Of a DNA stretch of 24,142 nucleotides, positions 6,887-15,067 are shown in pieces; position 1 is the stretch's first letter, and each line of letters starts with the position of its first letter. The notes under the pieces were generated by a model, which worked only from the letters and a program-made list of their open reading frames with translations, was not told the origin of the DNA and made no database searches. The position numbers were made by a program, and so were the translations under genes. Origin of the DNA: Dehalococcoidia bacterium UBA1151 (GTDB lineage Bacteria > Chloroflexota > Dehalococcoidia > Lucifugimonadales > Lucifugimonadaceae); assembly GCA_002311865.1 (NCBI GenBank), contig DBZV01000071.1, positions 12,690-36,831 of the forward strand, read 5' to 3'.

Positions 6887-7516
6887 ATGGCAGACGAAAT
6901 TCTGGGTATTTTCAAAATTATTTCTGATGACGTTGTGCCTCAGGCAGACACCCTGCGCGAGTTAGACGCGCTAATTGGCGATGGCGATCTGGGAATCACG
7001 GTTACGCGCGGCATGGAGTCGGTCGTACAGGGGTTGGCTGAACTGGAAGGAAAACCCGTTTCCGATCAGCTTGCCCGTTCAGGAATGGCATTTAACCGCG
7101 CGGCAGCATCCACGTTTGGTGTTTTGTTCGCCACTGCGATGATGCGGGGTGGAATGGCGGTCAAAGGCAATGATGCGGCTGGTATCGATGACGTTGTCCC
7201 CATTGGCCGGGCGGCAATGCAGGGCCTGATGGATCGTGGTAAGGCGAGTCTGGGCGACAAGACGCTTCTCGACGCTCTTGACCCAGCCATTAACGCGTTC
7301 GAGGAGGCTCATGCGGGAGGGAAATCGCTGGTTGAATGCACAGATGCTGCCGTTGAGGCATGTGAAGTTGCCACCAAGGCCACCATCGACATGAAGTCTA
7401 AGGTCTCACGCGCCAGCTGGGTTGGCGAGCGCTCCATTGGCGTCCAGGATCCCGGTGCCACCGCCGTGATGTTCATGCTGCAGGCGGTCCAGAAATGGGT
7501 ACACGAGAACGCCTGA
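6887..7516 (+). CDS. dhaL: Dihydroxyacetone kinase, DhaL-type nucleotide-binding subunit
   Basis: DhaL carries the nucleotide and transfers its phosphate to the ketose bound by DhaK. The 209-residue, all-helical protein shows the Mg-nucleotide aspartates in LDALIGDGDLG (Asp27, Asp32, Asp34), the SLGDKTLLDALDPA helix, and the terminal SRASWVGERSIGVQDPGA lid region. His after GDGD is Leu here. AAGGA five bases before the ATG supports the start. A GGCTAG/CTAGCC hairpin (6838-6861) sits between the antisense gene and dhaL. dhaL probably shares a transcript with dhaK across the antisense gene, and the MFS gene follows after 19 bases. Confidence 0.9.
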   Translation: MADEILGIFKIISDDVVPQADTLRELDALIGDGDLGITVTRGMESVVQGLAELEGKPVSDQLARSGMAFNRAAASTFGVLFATAMMRGGMAVKGNDAAGIDDVVPIGRAAMQGLMDRGKASLGDKTLLDALDPAINAFEEAHAGGKSLVECTDAAVEACEVATKATIDMKSKVSRASWVGERSIGVQDPGATAVMFMLQAVQKWVHENA

Positions 7517-7535
7517 GGGTACTTCGACTGTCGAG

Positions 7536-8791
7536 ATGACTACCCCGGAGGGCGCGGAGCCGAATTCCGAACAGGCAAAAGAATCTGGTCGTAAAGCACT
7601 CGCTGGCCTCCTCAAGATTCGGGATTTTCGATATATCTTTCTTTCGGTCGGAATTCTCATTTTGGCTTTGAGATGCGAAGTATGGCGCAGTCGTGGCTCA
7701 CGCTTGAACTCACCGACTCGCAAGCCTGGGTGGGCCTCGTTAACGGCCTTCCCGCTATCGGCGTGATTGCGCTGACGCTCTATGGGGGCGTCCTCGCAGA
7801 ACGCTATCCGAAGAAAACGATTCTTGCGATTGTTCGCCTCCTTCTCGCGGTCCTTGCATTCGCCGTTGGGTACCTGGTTGCCGCGGAGCTGATCGAGGCC
7901 TGGCATCTTCTAGTGTTTGCGTTGATCCAGGGAAGCATCGTCGCGTTCGGAATGCCCGCCGGCGCGAGCATCCTCATCGAGATCGTTGGCCGTGAGCGAC
8001 TCATGAGCGCGAATTTATTCAGCCAAACCTTGAGCAGTGTCGGCACAATGCTCGGACCGGCCATCGGGGGAGTTCTGCTCGGTTTTTCGGGAGTTGCCAG
8101 TGTGTACGTGATTGTTGGCGTGCTGTATGTGTTCGCCTTCATCTTCACGTTCTTGATCCGGAACAAGACCATTTCCAATCCGTCTGGTTCCAAATCAGCG
8201 CTTCAAGAAATCGCCGAAGGGATGCGTTTCGTCAGGGGGGACTCAGTATTTCGATACCTATTTGTGCTGAACATACTGGCCCTCTTTGCCGGTTTCGTGA
8301 TGCCTCTGATTCCCGTCTATGCCCGCGATGTCCTGGAAGTCGGCGGGGCCGGATTTGGCATATTAATGTCTGGATTTGGTGTTGGCGCCATCATCGGCTC
8401 GCTTGCACTGGCGTTTGCTGGCAACGTGAAAAAGAAGGCGTTGGTGATGGTGATCGCGACTGTTATGTTTGCGATTGGCATGGTCATTTTTGTCTACTCA
8501 CGCTCATTCCCCCTCAGCATAGCCACGATGGTGCTCATGGGCGCAGCCGGGCCGGTGTACGTCGCAACCATCATGACCGTTGTCCAAGTCCGTGCTCCAG
8601 ATCACATGCGGAGCAGGATCATTGCGATGTTCTCCATCACCATGCAACTATTTCCACTGGGTTGGATGGCGGGCGGAATTATTGCGGAGGTGTTCAGCAA
8701 TGAAACCTCAGGCGTCATCGGGGCACTGGGTGTGGGCGTGTTTCCGGTCTATCTCTACATCACATCAAGAAACTTTCGAGCGATCACCTGA
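7536..8791 (+). CDS. MFS transporter, EntS-like, with a one-base frameshift
   Basis: A 12-helix major facilitator exporter related to the EntS/MFS_3 group. The main frame (from ATG 7673) starts MRSMAQSWLTLELT and runs through GGVLAERYPKK, the MFS loop between helices 2 and 3, to the end at 8791. The first cytoplasmic segment and helix 1 (LLKIRDFRYIFLSVG) are in another frame that starts at ATG 7536, 19 bases after dhaL. Adding one G to the GG at 7664-7665 joins them as ILGFEMRSMAQSW, the family's usual continuation. This is probably an assembly indel or a recent mutation, unless translation starts at 7673 without helix 1. Substrate unknown. Confidence 0.85.
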
Positions 8792-8886
8792 CCGGCTGAG
8801 CCCCATGTCCATGAAGCGGGTGCCAGTAGTCCAAAGCGCCTCTTGAGTTAGGGTAGCTCCGAATCCAATTTCACCGGGAGCTTGTT

Positions 8887-9408
8887 ATGGATGTATTTGA
8901 GGCGATCAGAACTCGATTGACGGTCCGAGAGTTCCTGCCAGACGCGGTTCCTGATGAAGTGCTGGATCGAATCGTAGAGGCTGCCAGATTGGCACCAAGT
9001 TCACGCAACCTTCAGCCCTGGCACTTCGTCGTCGTCACGGACTCTGCGACGTTGAGCCAGATTGGCGCAATCGCATCGAGTGGGCGCTTCGTGGGGAATG
9101 CGCCTGCCGCCGTGGCCGTGGCAATGGACGGTGCCGATCGGCCGGATCTGGATGCGGGAAGGGCTATCCAGCAGATGGAGCTGATGGCATGGTCGGAAGG
9201 CCTTGGCACTTGCTTCGTGGGGCTGAGAGATGAAACACAGAACGCGGAGATCAAGGCATTGCTCGGTATTCCGGCAGAGTTCCAACTGATCACGGTACTG
9301 CCATTTGGTTACCGTCAGCGGGTAACCGTCGGCGCAAAGGGACGGAAGAACAGGAAGCCACTGTCAGAGGTGGCCCACCGCGAACGGTTCGGAGAGCCTT
9401 ACGCCTGA
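8887..9408 (+). CDS. FMN-dependent nitroreductase family protein
   Basis: A 173-residue, single-domain nitroreductase that would use FMN and NAD(P)H to reduce nitro, quinone or related compounds. FMN-phosphate contacts are expected in the N-terminal IRTRLTVREF, and the APSSRNLQPWHFVVV segment is typical of the fold. Near the C-terminus LPFGYRQ resembles the P-x-G-Y region. The length is at the short end for the family. GGGAG lies 7-8 bases upstream of the ATG. It ends 24 bases before the convergent serine hydrolase gene, with no visible terminator between. Substrate unknown. Confidence 0.85.
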   Translation: MDVFEAIRTRLTVREFLPDAVPDEVLDRIVEAARLAPSSRNLQPWHFVVVTDSATLSQIGAIASSGRFVGNAPAAVAVAMDGADRPDLDAGRAIQQMELMAWSEGLGTCFVGLRDETQNAEIKALLGIPAEFQLITVLPFGYRQRVTVGAKGRKNRKPLSEVAHRERFGEPYA

Positions 9409-9432
9409 TAGATGGATAGATAGCTAATATCG

Positions 9433-10488
9433 TTAGTGCCCGAACAACTCCTCCGGCAGCGGGTGATCGATTCCCTCGGTAGTTACCTTGCCCAGGGCCG
9501 TGAAGTGCTCAGACTCGCCGCTGGTGAGGCTTTTGTTGCCGCCACCGTGGCTGCGTAGCCATTCGGGGCTCATGATCCGCTCGCCGTTCCACACTCCCTG
9601 GGTCGCGATCAAGTGGGCGAACCGCGCCAGGTTCGATGCGCTCATCACTACCCACCCACCTCCGCCCCGGACAACGTGGCCGGCGATTTCATAGGGCGGA
9701 TCAACGAACCTTCCGTACCCAGGCATTTCGGTGTAGAAGTCGTATGTCTCGTGGATCTCTCGACCGGGCAGCCAGTCCCACGAATCTGACCGGACGCCAA
9801 TCTTCGATAGCAATCGATCGTCGATAACGTTCTTGATGTCATCGTCCCACAGCACCGTTAGCAGCTGTGAAAGTCGCCAGATACCGCCGCTGGAGTAGAT
9901 GCGCTGTGTCCCCGGTTTCGTGTGGGAGTAGTTGTCGTAAAACGCGTCGCCGGTCCAGTGCGCCCACCCCGGCACGGGATTCGATGCCTGCTCTTTCATC
10001 TGTCCGGTGGACGCCCTCGCCCAGTAGAAGCCGTTGGTCACAGGGAAGCCACCATCGTGGCCGTAGCTGGTCCTGGAGCCCAGCAGATGCTTCCACTTCA
10101 ACGCCCGATGATGTCCCCGAGTCAGGTACTTGTGGGGGTGAGAAAGAAGCCCCTCGCCAGTCCATGTTTCATTGACCAGATCATCCGCGGCCACAAGCCC
10201 TGCATCGACCGCCAATCCAAAGATCGCCCATGTTAACGCCTTGCCAACAGACGCTGTCTGGAACTTGTAATCGGGGTTGCCCCATGTGTGCAGCACCCGA
10301 CCGCCAACTGCCAGCACTGCGCCCCAATCGTCGGTTCCCGAGTGCCGCTCACCCTCCCAGTTGGCGCCCTGGACATCAGCGTCAGAAAGGAACTTCAGCC
10401 ACTCGTCTACGTCAATGCCAGCTTCATCAGGCGCGATTGACTCCCAACTTTCGCCGGGATAAGTCACCCACTCGGGAATTCTCAACAT
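9433..10488 (-). CDS. Serine hydrolase, class C beta-lactamase-like fold
   Basis: A 351-residue member of the beta-lactamase/penicillin-binding-protein-like hydrolases, often esterases or peptidases. The nucleophile motif S-x-x-K is Ser80-Val-Gly-Lys83 in QTASVGKAL. The Tyr motif is in RIYSSGGIW, and the third motif corresponds to RGGGGWVV. ATG at 10488 is used, with AGGAG nine bases upstream; a TTG just before it is an alternative. No signal peptide is seen, so the enzyme appears cytoplasmic, unusual for a true beta-lactamase. Substrate cannot be inferred. Confidence 0.82.
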   Translation of the reverse strand: MLRIPEWVTYPGESWESIAPDEAGIDVDEWLKFLSDADVQGANWEGERHSGTDDWGAVLAVGGRVLHTWGNPDYKFQTASVGKALTWAIFGLAVDAGLVAADDLVNETWTGEGLLSHPHKYLTRGHHRALKWKHLLGSRTSYGHDGGFPVTNGFYWARASTGQMKEQASNPVPGWAHWTGDAFYDNYSHTKPGTQRIYSSGGIWRLSQLLTVLWDDDIKNVIDDRLLSKIGVRSDSWDWLPGREIHETYDFYTEMPGYGRFVDPPYEIAGHVVRGGGGWVVMSASNLARFAHLIATQGVWNGERIMSPEWLRSHGGGNKSLTSGESEHFTALGKVTTEGIDHPLPEELFGH

Positions 10489-10565
10489 CAACGCCCGCTC
10501 CTGACAGCATCGGATGCGGACAGTGTACGGACAAGTACCACCACGTATCGACCAGCAACACTGCC

Positions 10566-11153
10566 TCAGTGGAGTTGGGAGTACTCACTTGAGAGTTGCA
10601 GATAGTCTTCCCACTCAAGGCGCCCGACGATGAACGACAACTGATCTCTGAGCAGCTTGTTTTCCTGGTTGATCAGCGAGTACGGAACTGCTTCAGCATC
10701 TTCCTCGGGGATGAAATCACACTCTTCGTAGTACTCGCCAATTCGAACAGGATTCGGACTCATGTCCGCCCACTTGTATATCTGCCAGTGGACGCACAGA
10801 TTGCGTGATCTCAGGCGCGCATCAGGCGAGGTGTTGGGGGTTAAACGGCTGTATGAGACGTTGGCAACGGGCGATGTAGGTTCGGACATCACGGGGATAG
10901 GCGCGACGCCATCACCGGCCAGGCTCTCGGAAATCGATGCCTCAACGATGGGGCTATCGATTGGGGGTGCGGTTGAATTTGTGATGAAGTCGGTGGATGC
11001 GGGGATCTCCGCGACCACAGCTGAGTTCACCGGGTGACTTGAGTGATCTTCTGCGGCAATTATCGAGATAAATAGCGCGGCTGCGGCCATCACTACTCCA
11101 AGCGTAGTGAGCAATGTCACTATGATGCGGTTACCAGGCAATCTCTTTCTCAC
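10566..11153 (-). CDS. Membrane-anchored hypothetical protein
   Basis: A 195-residue protein starting at GTG. Basic residues (RKRLPGNR) precede one hydrophobic segment at about 10-33 (IIVTLLTTLGVVMAAAALFISIIAA), then a Ser/Pro/Ala-rich extracytoplasmic stretch of about 80 residues. A more structured C-terminal part with two Cys (CVHWQIYKW and YEECDFIPEEDAE) could form a disulfide outside the cell. No family recognised. It reads as a single-pass protein with a low-complexity linker. It sits in the leftward block; 212 bases without a credible gene separate it from phyH. Confidence 0.6.
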   Translation of the reverse strand: MRKRLPGNRIIVTLLTTLGVVMAAAALFISIIAAEDHSSHPVNSAVVAEIPASTDFITNSTAPPIDSPIVEASISESLAGDGVAPIPVMSEPTSPVANVSYSRLTPNTSPDARLRSRNLCVHWQIYKWADMSPNPVRIGEYYEECDFIPEEDAEAVPYSLINQENKLLRDQLSFIVGRLEWEDYLQLSSEYSQLH

Positions 11154-11365
11154 AACATTAGTGTTGAGGAAAGCTCATGAATCGCGCTATTAGGCAAGCA
11201 CCAATTAGCCGCGGAGGGAACAGCTACTCCATGCGCGATACTTTGACCAATTGCCTATGGGTACTTCCCCTTTGGTGCAGAATTCATTCACCTGTAGACT
11301 CATATATCACGTGTTTCGTCAGGTGCGCCGAATCCTTGCTGAAATGGCACCACCCCGTCCACCCT

Positions 11366-12196
11366 CTAGGCCGGCCAGGGGCCTTTCCACCGGTCCCAGT
11401 ACTCTGTCGGGAAGCTGATTCCGCCGGCAAGGTTGTTCCACATCCTGATGCGCCGATTCTTCTCAAGACCGGCGAGAGCCCTGGTTACGGGAGCGCCGCT
11501 CGCAGTGCTTATTTTGTTGCCGAGTGCTGCTGCTGCTTCAGGTTTGTAGTCCCAGCTTGGTTTCGTGGTGTCAGAGAGACGGTTGAAGAGGAACTTGATC
11601 ATGTAGCGCACATTGTCTGAAGTGTTGGCAGTACCGGCGTGCCACACGTCATAGTGAGTGATAAGCACCGAGCCAGCTTTCACGGTGGCGATAATCTGGT
11701 CCTTGAAATTGCCGTACGAGGCTATTCGATCGGCCGATGATGGGAAGAGGTGCGTGCCAGGGATCAGGGCAGTTGGCCCCATGTTCGCGGCCACATCCTG
11801 AGGGTAGTACATTGCCAGTACAGAGCGAACGTGCTCTGGGTTCCGCTCCATAGTACCTGCGCCACCATCCAAGTGCCACATCTGGCTGGGTGTACCCGGC
11901 ATGTTTCGATGGCAGTGCCGGTGTTGATACATGTAGTAGTCAGGGCCAAGAACGCTGGCGAGCGCACCCGCTACTTTCGGGTGCGAGTAGACATCGCCAA
12001 GCGCCGGAATCGCCTCAAGGATGCCGTCGCCGGGGTTTTCTGGCAGCGCTTCAAGTTGATCGAATATGCCGCGATTGAACTCGTCACCAAAATCTGTCTC
12101 CACAATGATGTAGCCATTGATGATGAACTCGACCAATTGCTCATCGTTGAGGAGTACGCGTTCTTGGGTCGTGGCGGTTGTAGTTGCACTAGTCAT
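11366..12196 (-). CDS. Phytanoyl-CoA dioxygenase (PhyH) family protein
   Basis: Fe(II)/2-oxoglutarate-dependent oxygenase of 276 residues, near the usual length. The iron-binding facial triad is visible as His108-x-Asp110 in MWHLDGG and distal His186 in DVWHAG. Arg197 in NVRYMIKF is placed to bind the 2-oxoglutarate carboxylate. The double-stranded beta-helix core lies between. The family hydroxylates varied lipids and small metabolites, so the substrate here is open. It overlaps the upstream 92-residue gene by eight bases, implying translational coupling and possibly a shared task. Confidence 0.87.
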   Translation of the reverse strand: MTSATTTATTQERVLLNDEQLVEFIINGYIIVETDFGDEFNRGIFDQLEALPENPGDGILEAIPALGDVYSHPKVAGALASVLGPDYYMYQHRHCHRNMPGTPSQMWHLDGGAGTMERNPEHVRSVLAMYYPQDVAANMGPTALIPGTHLFPSSADRIASYGNFKDQIIATVKAGSVLITHYDVWHAGTANTSDNVRYMIKFLFNRLSDTTKPSWDYKPEAAAALGNKISTASGAPVTRALAGLEKNRRIRMWNNLAGGISFPTEYWDRWKGPWPA

Positions 12197-12467
12197 CGAA
12201 CTGCTCCAGCTTCTCCAGGATGAACTCGTAGCCCAGTATCGTCAGCTCATCATCGGTGATCGCCGACTCTTTGGGGCTTGGGAAGCTGACGACGCGCCAG
12301 CCATCAATCACTGCCTCATGCACCGACGCATACGGGAAATCGATGCCCTTCGGCTCGATCTGCGTGACGGAATCGGGGACAGGTTCATGAAGCGCCATCG
12401 CAATGACCTGCGATCGGACGCTTACCGACTCTGCCTGAAGATATAAGAGACGCTGCCTCAAACCCAT
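12189..12467 (-). CDS. Hypothetical protein coupled to the PhyH gene
   Basis: 92 residues starting MGLRQRLLYLQAES and ending ILEKLEQFDD. The start has a strong ribosome site (GGGGGAG, five bases spacing). No transmembrane segment or known motif. A mixed sequence with KGIDFPYASVHEAVIDGW in the middle suggests a small soluble domain. The eight-base overlap with phyH is the main support that it is real and works with the dioxygenase. Function unknown. Confidence 0.65.
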   Translation of the reverse strand: MGLRQRLLYLQAESVSVRSQVIAMALHEPVPDSVTQIEPKGIDFPYASVHEAVIDGWRVVSFPSPKESAITDDELTILGYEFILEKLEQFDD

Positions 12468-12526
12468 CCAAACTCCCCCTTTTGTTGGCGAGAGTGTATC
12501 GGTTAGAAGCGGCTCTCTTTCCCCTA

Positions 12527-12943
12527 CTAGCCGCCAGGGCTGGGAGCGGCGCCGATCTGCTGCATAAGGCCCATCATAACGAGAATCGTCTCGCCACCGA
12601 TGATCTTGCCATCCGCAATTTGGTGAACATTGATACCGCGAATTTCAACTGATTTGCCACGGGCGGGGATTCCCATAAGGTCGCCCTTGTGGGTACCGGT
12701 GAAGGTTAGCGGCGTGGTGAAGGTGTTGCCTTCAGAAGTCTGTTCGTCGAGCGTGTGCTTCATGTCTGGGAAGGCAGTACCGAAACCTTGCACGACAGGG
12801 AGGATCGATTCTGTGGTGATTTCTCCTACGCCAACCATGTTCCAGCTCAGGTCGTCATGGAGCACGGCCATTAGTGCTTCAGTATTGTGGTCATCGAGCG
12901 CCCGGTAGTACTCGCGAACTACTGCCTTGTTTGCGTCTGACAA
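12527..12943 (-). CDS. SnoaL-like / NTF2-fold ester cyclase family protein
   Basis: A 138-residue cone-shaped alpha+beta barrel of the SnoaL-like group. It opens with a helix ANKAVVREYYRALDDHN, and the AFPDMKHTLDEQ segment and the central VQGFGTAFPD are typical. It probably acts on a small ligand, but catalysis is not certain. The start is set by GGAGG with six bases to a TTG at 12943. The longer frame to 13078 would overlap the M20 gene and adds 45 residues of non-family sequence. The gene is downstream of the M20 gene on the same strand. Confidence 0.8.
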   Translation of the reverse strand: MSDANKAVVREYYRALDDHNTEALMAVLHDDLSWNMVGVGEITTESILPVVQGFGTAFPDMKHTLDEQTSEGNTFTTPLTFTGTHKGDLMGIPARGKSVEIRGINVHQIADGKIIGGETILVMMGLMQQIGAAPSPGG

Positions 12944-13034
12944 AAAAATCCTCCAGGAACCGTGCGATAAATTCGGTTTACTGGCCTGCACCATCATGGT
13001 GATATTCGAACGTGTGTCAAGTTCTCGATAAGTA

Positions 13035-14417
13035 TTAGAACGGCTGGCTGGTGGCGAAATCGTCCAATTGTTCGCCACTCCAGGATTCTGTCCCCTGGAA
13101 CTCTCGGAGGGTCGCGAGGTAATCGGGAATCGTCAAGGGAGCTTCGAACCCACCAACGATCTCACGCCCTCGAACGCCGTTATTCGATAGGAGTTCGATG
13201 GCTGAGTATGCGAGCGCTTTGCCAGCCACTATGACATCGAGGTGCCAGTCGGTGATGTCAAAGTCATCGCTGTGCGTTCGGCCCCTGGCGCCGCCGGCGT
13301 ACGACTGCATTGCCGGCATGATCTGAGATACGTCGCCCATATCGGTCGAAGAAGTTCGGTGCGGCATACGCCCAACTCCGGATTCGCCGATCAACTCTTT
13401 CACCCCTTCGTCATACAACTCCATCAGCCCGTTGTGGAACTTTGATGGCATGTAGCCGGGCGAGTTGCTGATCTCAACCGTGGCCCCCACCGCCATTGCA
13501 CCGGCCTTCAGCGCGCGATCAACCTTGGCGGCAGCGTCCTTCATTGCATTGATGTTGGCGGCCCGCACAAACATCTCCATGGTCACGTTTGCTGGGACGG
13601 ATGATACTGCCGCGCCGCCACGGGTGAGGATCGGATGGATGCGAATGTGGTCGTTATCCTGGAACGTCTCTCGCTGGGCGTGGATGCCCTGCATGGCTAG
13701 GTTTGCGGCGTTCAGGGCATTGATCCCCAGATGTGGAGCGCCACCGGCGTGGGCTGACCGGCCGATGAATCGCACGCTCTTTGCGATCATGCCGTTGTGG
13801 CTCACTCCGGCTCTGAGAGCGTTCACGTCAGAGGCGTCGGCATGCGTGAGAAGTGCTAGATCCACATCATCGAGCTCTCCGAGCCGAAGGAACTCCTGCT
13901 TTCCGGCCAGAAACTCCAGAGCACCGGAGGCGCGTAGCCCCTCTCGGAACTCGATCTCTATGTACTCCTCCGCAGGCACCGCCATAAATGAGATGGAGCC
14001 ACTCAACGTTGCGAGGACCTCCGGTCGGGATAGTCCGACCGCGGCGGCGAGCATATTGCCAATCTGGATATTGTGGCCGCAGACATGAGCGGCGCCAGTC
14101 TCTGGGTCGGCTTCCGTGTGCTCCGGGACGATCAGCGAATCGAGCTCGCCCATGATCGCCACGTGCGGGCCCGGGCGACCAGTCTCGATGCGTGCGATGA
14201 CGCCCGTGATGGCGATGTTCTCGCGCGGGTCGAGATCAATCTCTCGCATGTAGCCAGCGGCAACTCTGGCTGTGCGATGCTCGCGGAAGCCGGGTTCGGG
14301 ATGCGCCCAGATGTCCTTCGATAGGCCGATCAGCCCATCAGCGCGAGCGGCGATCGCGGCTGAGGCGGCGGATTTCGCGGAGTGAGTGTTAGTCATGGCC
14401 GGGATGATACGTGACAT
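13035..14417 (-). CDS. M20-family amidohydrolase / peptidase
   Basis: 460-residue zinc-dependent amidohydrolase similar to AbgB and aminoacyl-type amidohydrolases. Metal-site segments are visible: GELDSL with Asp93, HVCGHN with His115, and PAEE with Glu150 and Glu151 (general base and ligand). The dimerisation-domain segment FIGRSAHAGGAPHLG contains the conserved His. It would hydrolyse an N-acyl amide or small peptide in the cytoplasm. ATG at 14417 is used; an internal ATG at 14396 (MTNTHSAK) is a fair alternative. Neither has a strong ribosome site. The gene probably shares a transcript with the SnoaL gene. Confidence 0.88.
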   Translation of the reverse strand: MSRIIPAMTNTHSAKSAASAAIAARADGLIGLSKDIWAHPEPGFREHRTARVAAGYMREIDLDPRENIAITGVIARIETGRPGPHVAIMGELDSLIVPEHTEADPETGAAHVCGHNIQIGNMLAAAVGLSRPEVLATLSGSISFMAVPAEEYIEIEFREGLRASGALEFLAGKQEFLRLGELDDVDLALLTHADASDVNALRAGVSHNGMIAKSVRFIGRSAHAGGAPHLGINALNAANLAMQGIHAQRETFQDNDHIRIHPILTRGGAAVSSVPANVTMEMFVRAANINAMKDAAAKVDRALKAGAMAVGATVEISNSPGYMPSKFHNGLMELYDEGVKELIGESGVGRMPHRTSSTDMGDVSQIMPAMQSYAGGARGRTHSDDFDITDWHLDVIVAGKALAYSAIELLSNNGVRGREIVGGFEAPLTIPDYLATLREFQGTESWSGEQLDDFATSQPF

Positions 14418-14441
14418 CCCGCCAACGCTCGCATCGCAAGA

Positions 14442-14819
14442 CTAGTTTCTGGCAGCTACGTATTCGACACCCTGAATGCCTATGAAGTCGGAATCCTGGG
14501 TCCAGAGAATTGCCCGGTAAAGTTTCGCAGTCGCAAGAATGATGCTGTCGGCCATTCCAAGATGATTCTCAACTGAAATTCGCGCTGCATCAACGGAAGT
14601 TGCAGTATCCAGATCAGCAATTTTTCCTTTTAGCATCAAGGAGGTCAGCGTTATCGCCTCGGCGTCGTTCGTCCGGCGCGCGATCTGTTTGAAAACTTCA
14701 TAGATAGTGATCGTTGGGACTATCAGGGATTCCGGATCCGAAACGACGGGCTCGAATACGCCAGCATTTGGGCCTTCGATGAAATACTCAAGCCATCCCG
14801 ATGAATCGACGATGATCAA
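14442..14819 (-). CDS. PIN-domain toxin, VapC-like
   Basis: 125-residue PIN-domain ribonuclease. Four acidic positions expected of the Mg-dependent active site are present: Asp5 in VDSSGWLEYF, Glu in the IYEVFK helix, Asp in GMADSIILA, and acidic residues in TQDSDF. PIN toxins of type II systems typically cut tRNA or rRNA when freed from their antitoxin. The start codon overlaps the stop of the upstream AbrB-type antitoxin (shared ATGA), a classic coupled arrangement. It lies among metabolic genes on the same strand, between the M20 gene and TPP enzyme 1. Confidence 0.88.
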   Translation of the reverse strand: MIIVDSSGWLEYFIEGPNAGVFEPVVSDPESLIVPTITIYEVFKQIARRTNDAEAITLTSLMLKGKIADLDTATSVDAARISVENHLGMADSIILATAKLYRAILWTQDSDFIGIQGVEYVAARN

Positions 14820-15028
14820 TATCGATCGTCATCTCTAGGGACCACCGACGATACGCCCTTGCCTTTGAGTATCCCGCGCGCTTCGGCGATGCTTATTTCC
14901 GGCACGAATTCAAGCCTGTTGCCGTAGGACAGCGCGCGTAATTTCTGGCCGGGCTTGATGCCCATACGCTCGCGAATCTCTTTAGGGATAACGATCTGGT
15001 ATTTGGGTGAAACAGTTACAGTTGTCAT
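14816..15028 (-). CDS. AbrB/MazE-fold antitoxin
   Basis: 70-residue swapped-hairpin DNA-binding protein. The sequence TTVTVSPKYQIVIPKEIRERMGIKPGQKL is a textbook AbrB/SpoVT N-terminal domain (positions 2-30), followed by a C-terminal tail AEARGILKGKG that would wrap the PIN toxin. Antitoxins of this type repress their own promoter. A promoter-like sequence ends nine bases before the ATG (positions 15037-15065). The 4-base overlap with the toxin couples translation. Confidence 0.88.
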   Translation of the reverse strand: MTTVTVSPKYQIVIPKEIRERMGIKPGQKLRALSYGNRLEFVPEISIAEARGILKGKGVSSVVPRDDDRY

Positions 15029-15036
15029 ACCAAAAC

Positions 15037-15065
15037 ATTATCGATCAAGCCTTCGTATTACGCAA
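15037..15065 (-). promoter_or_regulatory. Promoter of the toxin-antitoxin pair, near-leaderless
   Basis: On the minus strand GATAAT (15042-15037, five of six to the -10 consensus) is 17 bases from TTGCGT (15065-15060, weak -35). The predicted start of transcription, near 15030, is about two bases from the antitoxin ATG, so the message would be almost leaderless. No Shine-Dalgarno motif is present, consistent with this. Confidence 0.5.
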
Positions 15066-15067
15066 GC

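Noticed and set aside
11177..11620. Plus-strand 147-residue frame
   Set aside because: Its second half is antisense to the well-supported phyH gene and its composition (Cys/Arg/Pro-rich) looks like a shadow.
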